A stretch of DNA of 64,000 nt from Comamonas resistens (GTDB lineage Bacteria; Pseudomonadota; Gammaproteobacteria; Burkholderiales; Burkholderiaceae_C). A program made the position numbers and the translations under genes. The notes beneath the pieces are model-generated. The model saw only the letters and a list, made by a program, of their open reading frames with translations, had not been told where the DNA came from and ran no database searches. Each line of letters begins with the position of its first letter. Within the stretch, counting starts at the first letter, position 1. Below, piece by piece: positions 58,009 to 64,000 of the stretch. The stretch is from NCBI RefSeq assembly GCF_030064165.1, contig NZ_CP125947.1:3720001-3784000 (forward strand). Reading direction: 5' to 3'.

Positions 58009-58085
58009 ACTTGCGCAAACAAGGATGAGTCAAGATGGTCTTCTTGTGGAAAAGCACTTGCCTGAGCCTGATTTGCACAAGTCGT
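58009..58085 (+). repeat. Dispersed 76-bp repeat, copy 4
   Basis: Begins ACTTGCGCAAACAAGGATG, ends GATTTGCACAAGTCGT, with inverted ends ACTTGCGCAAA/TTTGCACAAGT. It ends 3 bases before the ispA stop codon position (minus strand). Confidence 0.75.
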
Positions 58086-58088
58086 GAT

Positions 58089-59030
58089 TCAGTGCGTGCG
58101 CTGCACCACCATATCCGCCAATGCCGCCAGTGCCTGTGTATCGGGCAGGCCGCTGCGCGCCAGTGCCGCATGGGCTTGCAGACGCAGCTCCTCCGCATGG
58201 GCTCTGGCTCGCTCCAGCCCCAGCAGCGAGACATAAGTGGGCTTGTCGTTGGCCGCATCCTTGCCCGCCGTCTTGCCCAAGGTGGCCGAGTCCGCCACCA
58301 CATCCAGAATATCGTCGACCACCTGGAATGCCACGCCCAGGGCCTGGCCGTATTCGGTCAGCGCCTCCAGCGCCTGTGCCTCGGTCCTGGCATTGCAGGC
58401 AGCCCCCATCAGCACGCTGCCCAGCAGCAAGGCGCCAGTCTTCAGGCGGTGCATCTCGCGCAGCTGTGCTTCCGTCAGCTGCTTGCCCACGCTGGCCAGG
58501 TCAATGGCCTGACCACCGGCCATGCCCTGGCTGCCTGCAGCGGCGCCCAGCAGACGGCACAGCCTGGCCTGCATGGAGCAAGGGACTTCTTCGCCTTCCG
58601 GCAGCAACAACTCGAAAGCCAGGGCCTGCAGGGCATCGCCCGCCAGCAAGGCAGAGGATTCTCCGAACTGCACATGCACGGTGGGCTTGCCACGGCGCAG
58701 CACATCGTTGTCCATGCAGGGCATGTCGTCATGCACCAGCGAATAGGCATGGATCAGCTCGACCGCGCAACCGGCGCGCAGCGTGGCCGCGCCCTGGCCG
58801 CCCACGGCTTCGGAAGCCGCCCAGACCAGCAGCGGGCGCAGGCGCTTGCCGCCGTCGAGCACGGCGTAGCGCATGGCTTCGCCCAGACCGGCGGGCGCAC
58901 AGACGCCCACCCAGCGCGACAGTGCCTCCTCGGTGCGCGCCAGGCGCTCTGTCATCCAGGAGGGAAAATCCAGGGCTGTCGCGCCCATGTTCAGAGAAGG
59001 CTGCTGTTCGGCAATCATTGATTCATTCAT
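58089..59030 (-). CDS. ispA: Farnesyl diphosphate synthase (geranyltranstransferase) IspA
   Basis: 313 residues. Prenyl chain elongation enzyme: first Asp-rich motif DDMPCMDND (101-109) with the DDxxxxD spacing of bacterial type II FPP synthases, and second motif DDILD (239-243). GGKRLRPLL (60-68) binds the diphosphate. It supplies farnesyl diphosphate for quinones, haem O/A and undecaprenyl phosphate (recycled by UppP). It starts 35 bases after xseB. Start codon choice among Met1, Met5 and Met15 is uncertain because no strong ribosome site is visible. Confidence 0.95.
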   Translation of the reverse strand: MNESMIAEQQPSLNMGATALDFPSWMTERLARTEEALSRWVGVCAPAGLGEAMRYAVLDGGKRLRPLLVWAASEAVGGQGAATLRAGCAVELIHAYSLVHDDMPCMDNDVLRRGKPTVHVQFGESSALLAGDALQALAFELLLPEGEEVPCSMQARLCRLLGAAAGSQGMAGGQAIDLASVGKQLTEAQLREMHRLKTGALLLGSVLMGAACNARTEAQALEALTEYGQALGVAFQVVDDILDVVADSATLGKTAGKDAANDKPTYVSLLGLERARAHAEELRLQAHAALARSGLPDTQALAALADMVVQRTH

Positions 59031-59065
59031 GGCTGATGCTGGGCTGTTTCAGAGAGCGAAGTCGG

Positions 59066-59305
59066 CTAGTCCTGTGTCCAGGCCGACAACTGGCCCTCAT
59101 CCAGCACCTTCACCTGCTCCTGCACCGCCTCGAGCTGGCTGCGGCAAAAGCCCAGCAACTGGGCCGCACGCTGGTAGCCACTGAGCATCTGCTCCAGCGG
59201 CAACTGTCCGGACTCGATCTGCGCAATCAGCTGCTCCAGCTCCTGCAAAGCGGCTTCGTAGCTGGCGGGTTGATCGGCTTTTTTTGCGGCAGCGGCCTTG
59301 GGCAT
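59066..59305 (-). CDS. xseB: Exodeoxyribonuclease VII small subunit
   Basis: 79 residues. [20 protein letters not shown], then [20 protein letters not shown], is the full XseB signature, two helices that bind the large subunit XseA. ExoVII degrades single-stranded DNA. The Lys/Ala-rich start ([14 protein letters not shown]) is variable in the family. First gene of xseB-ispA-dxs, a conserved order in proteobacteria; divergent from the Rieske oxygenase. Confidence 0.94.
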   Translation of the reverse strand: MPKAAAAKKADQPASYEAALQELEQLIAQIESGQLPLEQMLSGYQRAAQLLGFCRSQLEAVQEQVKVLDEGQLSAWTQD

Positions 59306-59699
59306 GGGCGATGTGGGGCTGTGTTGGACGGAAACGACGATTTTAGGCGCCCCCGCCCCATCGGTGCGCAATGCCCGCAAACTCACCGGCGCAACAAGAA
59401 AATCCCCGATTGCGAATCCGCCGCACAGTCCGCTGTGACAGGGCTGCGCCACGGTTGACATCAGGCTGACCTGCGCTGGCCCGCTCAATACACGCACCGG
59501 AAAAACGGAAATAACCCCACCAGCTATAATCCCATTCCCGTCAAGCCGGCCCCATGCTTGGTCATCCTGGTCGGGCACTGAGTCAAGGCCGTTGCCCTGA
59601 GCTCTTGCCTGAACCTCATGTCCAGTCAAGGCCGGTTTCGTTTTTTACCGCGTGCGCACGTGCACCCTCCCTGTGGGGAGTCTTTAGGTCAGGTCATCC
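59306..59699 (+). other. Long leader/promoter region of the Rieske oxygenase gene
   Basis: 394 bases without a convincing gene. A perfect TATAAT lies at 59525-59530, without a good -35 at 17 bases. It is followed by about 165 bases with self-complementary words (AAGCCGGCC near 59540, AAGGCCGGTTT near 59630) that could pair over a long range, and a TTTTTT run near 59640. It could be a structured 5' leader or a small RNA. Seen as pattern only. Confidence 0.35.
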
Positions 59700-60839
59700 A
59701 TGTCTGATTTAAGTCTTCAACTGCAGCAGGCCGCAAGCCAACTACCAGTTTCAAGTTATTTCGACCAAGCGCTGTTTCAGCGCGAGTTGGAAACCATTTT
59801 CAAGCGCGGACCGCGCTATGTCGGCCATGAGCTTGCGATCCCCGAGATAGGCGACTACTACGCTCTTCCTCAAGAGAAGGAGGGGCGCGCGCTGGTGCGC
59901 AATGCCAAAGGCGAGATCGAGCTGATCTCCAACGTCTGCCGCCACCGCCAGGCCGTGATGCTCAAGGGCCGCGGCAATCTGCTGTCCGAAGGCAAGGGCC
60001 ATGCTGGCGGCAATATCGTCTGCCCGCTGCACCGCTGGACCTACAGCACCAGCGGCGAGCTGCTGGGCGCCCCCCATTTCAGCCACGACCCCTGCCTGAA
60101 CCTCAACAACTACCGGCTGCGCGAGTGGAACGGCCTGCTGTTCGAGGACAACGGCCGCGACATCGAGGCCGACCTGGCCGGCATGAAGCTGCGCGAGCAG
60201 CTGAGCTTCGACGGCTTCGTGCTCGACCATGTCGAGATGCACGAGTGCAACTACAACTGGAAGACCTTTATCGAGGTCTATCTGGAGGACTATCACGTCG
60301 GCCCCTTCCACCCCGGTCTGGGCAATTTCGTGACCTGCGACGATCTGAAGTGGGAATTCGCCAAGGAATACTCGGTGCAGACCGTGGGCGTGGCACCCAG
60401 CTTCGGCAATCCAGGCTCGGACATCTACAAGAAGTGGCACGAGGTGCTGCTGAACTACCGGGACGGCAAGCTGCCCGAGCGTGGCGCCATCTGGCTGACC
60501 TACTACCCTCACATCATGGTGGAGTGGTACCCGCATGTGCTCACGGTCTCGACCCTGCATCCGGTTGCCGTGGACAAGACGCTGAACGTGGTGGAGTTCT
60601 ACTACCCCGAGGAAATCGCGGCCTTCGAGCCCGAGTTCGTGCAGGCGCAAAAGGCCGCCTATATGGAGACCTGCATCGAGGACGACGAGATCGCCGAGCG
60701 CATGGACGCGGGCCGCAAGGCCCTGTATGAACGCGGCGACAACGAGGTCGGTCCCTATCAAAGCCCCATGGAAGACGGCATGCAGCACTTCCATGAGTGG
60801 TATCGCAGTGCCCTGGGTGACGCCGTGCCCCAACGCTGA
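59700..60839 (+). CDS. Rieske 2Fe-2S aromatic-ring-hydroxylating dioxygenase alpha-subunit-like protein
   Basis: 379 residues. Rieske cluster ligands Cys80/His82 (NVCRHR) and Cys108/His111 (CPLHRW), then a mononuclear iron site with LEDYHVGPFHP (His199, His204). Such enzymes insert O2 into aromatic or other compounds and need a reductase; no reductase or ferredoxin gene is adjacent. The gene lies divergent to xseB, where it may have a housekeeping rather than catabolic role. Substrate unknown. The start MSDLSLQLQQ follows AGGTCAGG. Confidence 0.9.
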   Translation: MSDLSLQLQQAASQLPVSSYFDQALFQRELETIFKRGPRYVGHELAIPEIGDYYALPQEKEGRALVRNAKGEIELISNVCRHRQAVMLKGRGNLLSEGKGHAGGNIVCPLHRWTYSTSGELLGAPHFSHDPCLNLNNYRLREWNGLLFEDNGRDIEADLAGMKLREQLSFDGFVLDHVEMHECNYNWKTFIEVYLEDYHVGPFHPGLGNFVTCDDLKWEFAKEYSVQTVGVAPSFGNPGSDIYKKWHEVLLNYRDGKLPERGAIWLTYYPHIMVEWYPHVLTVSTLHPVAVDKTLNVVEFYYPEEIAAFEPEFVQAQKAAYMETCIEDDEIAERMDAGRKALYERGDNEVGPYQSPMEDGMQHFHEWYRSALGDAVPQR

Positions 60840-60862
60840 TTAGAGAAAATCTCTACAAAAAC

Positions 60863-60906
60863 AATAGCTGCTAGCGCATACCAGATAAGCGCAGCAGCTA
60901 TTTTTT
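60863..60906 (+). terminator. AGCTATT-family repeat acting as terminator
   Basis: Near-perfect hairpin: AATAGCTGCT-A-GCGC pairs with GCGC-AGCAGCTATT around an 11-base loop, then TTTT. Best-preserved copy of the dispersed repeat in the window, placed 23 bases after the Rieske gene stop. Confidence 0.85.
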
Positions 60907-60925
60907 ATGCTGAATTGAGTGAGTT

Positions 60926-61840
60926 ATGAGAGCCCTGTGGATGGTGCTGGCCGCGCTGATTTTTGCGGTCATGAGTGTGTGTGTGAAGTTTGCATCCAGG
61001 GACTTCAATGCAGCAGAGATCATTTTCTATCGCGGCCTGGTCAGTATGGCCCTGCTGGCCCTGTTGGCGCGCCACAGCGGCGTGACGCTGGCCACCCGGT
61101 ACCCGCGTGAACATGCCTGGCGCAGCCTTGTGGGCGTGATCTCCATGGGTGCCTGGTTCTATGCCATCGGCCATCTGCCGCTGGCCACGGCCACCACGCT
61201 CAACTCCATGAGCAGCATCTGGATGGCCGTCCTTCTGATTGCCCAGGGCCTGTGGATGCGCCATACCTTGCGCAAATCCTACGCCGCCCAGCCCGAGACG
61301 CGCCGCGCCATCCCGCCCTTTCCCTGGGCACTGGTCAGCACGGTCTTCCTGGGTTTTGTCGGCGTGCTGCTGGTGCTGCGCCCCACCAGTGCACCGACCA
61401 GCGAGTGGATTGCCGCCACGGGCGGCCTGTTTGGCGGCATGTTCGCAGCCATGGCCTATATGCAGGTGAGCACGCTGTCGCGCCTGGGCGAGCCCGAAAC
61501 CCGTGTGGTCTTCTATTTCTCCATGGGCTCGGCCATTGCCGGCGGCATCACCATGCTGTTCACCGGCGTCTCACCCTTCCCCGGCTGGAGCGCGCTGTGG
61601 CTGCTGCCCGTGGGCGTGCTGGCCGCCGTGGCCCAGGTCTGCATGACCAAGGCCTATGCCTCCGCAGAGACCAAGCGCAACACCCTCGTCGTCGCCAATC
61701 TGCAGTATTCGGGCATCGTGTTCGCCGCCCTGCTGAGCCTGATGCTGTTTGGCGAGAGCATTCCCCTGATCGGCTGGGCCGGCATTGCGCTGATCGTCAT
61801 CAGTGGCGCTGCGGCAACTGCGCTGCGGTCTAGAAGTTGA
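60926..61840 (+). CDS. EamA/DMT-family membrane transporter
   Basis: 304 residues with ten hydrophobic segments in two EamA halves (the first from residue 1, RALWMVLAALIFAVMSVCVK; the second from about 155). Drug/metabolite transporters export metabolites or amino acids; cargo is unreadable. TTLNSMSSIWMAVLL is a typical TM4 region. The ribosome site is weak (GAGTGAG). Its stop merges with a GC-rich dispersed repeat. Confidence 0.9.
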   Translation: MRALWMVLAALIFAVMSVCVKFASRDFNAAEIIFYRGLVSMALLALLARHSGVTLATRYPREHAWRSLVGVISMGAWFYAIGHLPLATATTLNSMSSIWMAVLLIAQGLWMRHTLRKSYAAQPETRRAIPPFPWALVSTVFLGFVGVLLVLRPTSAPTSEWIAATGGLFGGMFAAMAYMQVSTLSRLGEPETRVVFYFSMGSAIAGGITMLFTGVSPFPGWSALWLLPVGVLAAVAQVCMTKAYASAETKRNTLVVANLQYSGIVFAALLSLMLFGESIPLIGWAGIALIVISGAAATALRSRS

Positions 61841-61925
61841 CCCCCTGAGCGGCTGCGCCGCTTCCCCCTTGAAGGGGGACGACACCTTCGGTGCGGGGCG
61901 GCCCTTGCTCGGTGTCCCTGACGAA
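61841..61925 (-). repeat. GC-rich dispersed repeat after the DMT gene
   Basis: CCCCCTGAGCGGCTGCGCCG, then CCCCCTTGAAGGGGG, then GGTGCGGGGCGGCCC. Reverse orientation relative to the copies at 10486 and 44934. The CCCCCTTGAAGGGGG hairpin has no T tract. Confidence 0.7.
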
Positions 61926-62023
61926 AGAGACGATGCTTGCAATGCCGGAAGGTTCAGGCAGGCGCCCACTAGCCCATGGCTTGGCGCCCGCATAATGAAC
62001 CGTAATTTCCGGAGCGCTCATCC

Positions 62024-62947
62024 ATGACCACCACGCCTTCCCTGCCCGCATCCGGGCGCTATGACACCCTGATTTCCGTCGAACAACTGGCCCAGATCCA
62101 GGCCAGCGGCAAGCCGCTCATGGTGTTTGATTGCAGCTTTGACCTCATGAACCCGCCTGCCGGACATGAGCAGTACCTGCAGGCCCATATCCCCGACGCC
62201 GTTTTTGCCGACCTCGACAAAGACCTCAGCGCCGCGCATGGCGTGCCCGGCGAAAACGGCCAGGTTGCCACCAGCGCCCAGGCGGCCTCGGGCGGACGCC
62301 ATCCACTGCCCAGCCGCGAGCGCTTTGCGGTCTGGCTCTCTTCGATCGGCTTTGCCAACGATATGCAGGCCGTCGTCTATGACCGCAACGGCTGCAACTA
62401 CTGCGGCCGCCTGTGGTGGATGCTGCGCTGGGCCGGCCATGACGCCGCGGCCGTGCTCGACGGCGGCCTGCAAGCCTGGCAGGCCGGTGGTCAGGCAGTC
62501 AACAGCGGTGAAGAGCCCTGCCGTTTTCAGGCCAACTTCGAGCTGGGCCAGCCACTGGAGACGCTCAAGACCGTCGCTCAGGTCGAGTCGGACCTGGGCC
62601 AGCCCAGCCAGACCTTGATCGATGCCCGCGCCCCCGCCCGTTATCGCGGCGAGGTCGAGCCTCTGGACCCGGTGGCCGGTCATATCCCCGGTGCGCTCAA
62701 CCGCCCGTTCGGCAGCAATATCGCTGCCGACGGCCGCTTCAAGCCTGCGGCCTTGCTCAAGGCCGAATTTGACGAATTGCTGGCAGGCCGAGACCCAGCC
62801 ACCGTGGTCCACCAATGCGGCAGCGGCGTCAGCGCCACGCCCAATGTGCTGGCCATGCGCATTGCCGGTTTCGCCCCTACGGCCCTGTTTGCCGGCAGCT
62901 GGAGCGAATGGTGCAGCCAGCCTGGGCGCCCTGCAGAACAGGGGTAA
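62024..62947 (+). CDS. sseA: 3-mercaptopyruvate sulfurtransferase SseA
   Basis: 307 residues with two rhodanese domains (about 12-160 and 180-300). The second carries the active-site Cys265 in CGSGVSA, close to the CGSGVTA loop of SseA rather than CRKGVT of thiosulfate sulfurtransferases. It moves sulfur from 3-mercaptopyruvate to thiols or cyanide. The first domain is non-catalytic, with RNGCNYCGRLWW near 121-132. Single gene; flagellar genes follow after 386 bases. Confidence 0.9.
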   Translation: MTTTPSLPASGRYDTLISVEQLAQIQASGKPLMVFDCSFDLMNPPAGHEQYLQAHIPDAVFADLDKDLSAAHGVPGENGQVATSAQAASGGRHPLPSRERFAVWLSSIGFANDMQAVVYDRNGCNYCGRLWWMLRWAGHDAAAVLDGGLQAWQAGGQAVNSGEEPCRFQANFELGQPLETLKTVAQVESDLGQPSQTLIDARAPARYRGEVEPLDPVAGHIPGALNRPFGSNIAADGRFKPAALLKAEFDELLAGRDPATVVHQCGSGVSATPNVLAMRIAGFAPTALFAGSWSEWCSQPGRPAEQG

Positions 62948-63333
62948 TAGCGCGCAGGGAATGCATGGGCGCATCAAGCCTTCAGGACAGACCTCGGGTC
63001 CCGGCAAGCCGCCCATGCTCCCAGATAAGGAGCAAAAACCGGTTTATTCATGCCATAGGCATTGCTCATGAAGGCTCACAATTGCAGCAGGTAGTCAAAA
63101 AACCGTGCATTGCGCCCCTTTCAGCCGAGCAGACTCTTGATGTCATCCAGAAGGAAGACCCCGAAGTAAGGTAAATCCTACGAGCGCGCTTGTGCAACCA
63201 GACAGACTGCACCGCTGCAACCCGACTTCAGTTCGGTCCTGGCCTACAACACAATTCAAACCAACAGATCGAAACATTTTTTGACGTTTTGTTCCCGACA
63301 AAACGCGGTCTGTAGAGATTGAAAGGACAGACC
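62948..63333. other. Intergenic region upstream of flhDC, with a hairpin at 63285-63305
   Basis: 386 bases with no convincing gene. Just before flhD, CGTTTTGT-TCCCG-ACAAAACG is a perfect 8-bp inverted repeat with a 5-base loop, 28 bases before the ATG. It could be an operator or an mRNA structure near the ribosome site. The flhDC promoter should lie in this stretch; no consensus is obvious. Confidence 0.55.
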
Positions 63334-63660
63334 ATGACCAACGAACAACTGCTCGCCGAGATCCGCGAAGCCAACCTCACTTACCTGATGCTGGCCCAGA
63401 CCCTGATCCGCCAGGACAAGGCCGAAGCCGTGTTCCGCCTGGGTCTGAATGAAGAATCATGCGACCTGCTGGGCTCGCTGTCCTCGGCGCAAGTGCTCAA
63501 GCTGGCATCGCGCAATACCCTGCTGGCCAGCTTCCGCGCCGACGATGAAATGGTCTGGAGCCTGCTGACCAACCACAGCAGCAACAAGATAGCCAACGCC
63601 GCCACCAACACCTTGCACGCCAACATCCTGATGGCCAGCCGTGTCTCCGAAGTGCTCTGA
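63334..63660 (+). CDS. flhD: Flagellar transcriptional regulator FlhD
   Basis: 108 residues. The FlhD signature runs from TNEQLLAEIREANLTYLMLA to DKAEAVFRLGLNEESCDLLG. The Cys of the ESCDLLG block and the helical C-terminus match the family. FlhD joins FlhC as the FlhD4C2 complex, master activator of class II flagellar genes. The ATG at 63334 with AAGGA 7 bases upstream is chosen over one 5 codons earlier. flhC begins 37 bases downstream. A motile, flagellated cell is implied. Confidence 0.97.
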   Translation: MTNEQLLAEIREANLTYLMLAQTLIRQDKAEAVFRLGLNEESCDLLGSLSSAQVLKLASRNTLLASFRADDEMVWSLLTNHSSNKIANAATNTLHANILMASRVSEVL

Positions 63661-63697
63661 GCACCTCTGAACCACCCACTGTTTTCAGGAGAGACAC

Positions 63698-64000
63698 ATG
63701 CCCGCTGCCAAGACTGCCGTGAAAAGCGTTCTGAACGAATCCAAGCAAATCGAGCGCGCCGCCATGCTCATTGAGATGGGCGCCCGCATGCAGGTGCTGG
63801 AATCGGAAACCACCCTGTCCTACGAACGCCTGATCCGGCTGTACAAGGAAATCTCGGGCAAGTCCCCCTCCAAGGGCCAGTTGCCGTTTTCCACCGACTG
63901 GTTTCTGACCTGGCAGGAAAACATCCACAGCTCGCTGTTTCTGAACATCTACGAATACCTGTCCAAGGGCGTGGAACTGGATTCGGCCGAGCAGCTGACC
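63698..64000 (+). CDS. flhC: Flagellar transcriptional regulator FlhC, N-terminal part
   Basis: 101 codons, cut by the window end. ESKQIERAAMLIEMGARMQV, then TTLSYERLIRLYKEISGKSP and KGQLPFSTDWFLTWQENIHS, are strongly FlhC. FlhC is the DNA-contacting zinc protein of the FlhD4C2 activator; its Cys cluster lies beyond the visible part. CAGGAGAG precedes the ATG. Confidence 0.96.
   Translation, partial: MPAAKTAVKSVLNESKQIERAAMLIEMGARMQVLESETTLSYERLIRLYKEISGKSPSKGQLPFSTDWFLTWQENIHSSLFLNIYEYLSKGVELDSAEQLT

Noticed and set aside
59455..59460. TTGACA as a -35 box for the TATAAT at 59525
   Set aside because: The gap is 64 bases, far from the 16-18 needed.
59553..59711. Short leader frame overlapping the Rieske start (about 52 codons)
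   Set aside because: No ribosome site and Arg/Pro-rich sequence; it overlaps the real start. Likely coincidental.

Overview
The window looks like a chromosomal segment of a betaproteobacterium of the family Comamonadaceae (Comamonas/Delftia-like). The DNA is GC-rich with strong third-position GC bias. It carries the xseB-ispA-dxs order, an flhDC flagellar master operon, TRAP transporters and a CoxL-type molybdenum hydroxylase cluster. It also contains short intergenic repeats of the AGCTATT...GCGCTTG kind that I associate with this family (from memory, not searched). No rRNA, tRNA or CRISPR array was seen.

Layout. 1-4.2 kb: the end of mog (molybdenum cofactor), a solitary branched-chain amino-acid-type binding protein, a small gene broken at a run of ten C, and an IS481-family element. 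4.2-10.4 kb: thiC with a TPP riboswitch and attenuator-like hairpin, a nitroreductase, trmJ-cysE, and suhB. 10.7-19.2 kb: a membrane fatty acid hydroxylase/sterol desaturase, a LysR regulator, an SDR, cfa, and a nitronate monooxygenase-like gene. The divergent LysR regulator of that last gene is cut cleanly by an IS1182-type element with a 4-bp target duplication. 19.4-27.2 kb: mutS, a chemoreceptor, an Anbu proteasome-like peptidase, an alpha/beta hydrolase, and uppP. 27.3-31.6 kb: a PsiF-like protein, a four-gene unit ending in a LytS/LytTR two-component pair, and a lone ABC ATPase.

31.6-41.4 kb: a complete four-gene RND efflux operon with two different permeases (MdtABC/MuxABC plan). Three TTTACC hexamers at exact 11-bp spacing lie upstream. 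42.3-49.1 kb: a CoxS-CoxL-CoxM-CoxD-CoxE-CoxG operon whose large subunit has the AYRGAGR (form II, not classical CO dehydrogenase) signature. It faces a GAF/Fis-type regulator and needs the molybdenum cofactor. 50.8-55.9 kb: a TRAP permease pair facing two paralogous binding proteins. 56-59.3 kb: xseB-ispA-dxs isoprenoid genes. 59.7-64 kb: a Rieske oxygenase, a DMT permease, a mercaptopyruvate sulfurtransferase, then flhD and the start of flhC at the edge.

The most unusual material is repeat DNA. I see three dispersed families. One has four copies of a ~76-bp element with ACTTGCGCAAA/TTTGCGCAAGT ends. Another is GC-rich, with one copy inserted in frame into the CoxD ATPase gene. The third is the AGCTATT family, with one copy apparently inside mutS, two copies supplying start codons, and one acting as a terminator.
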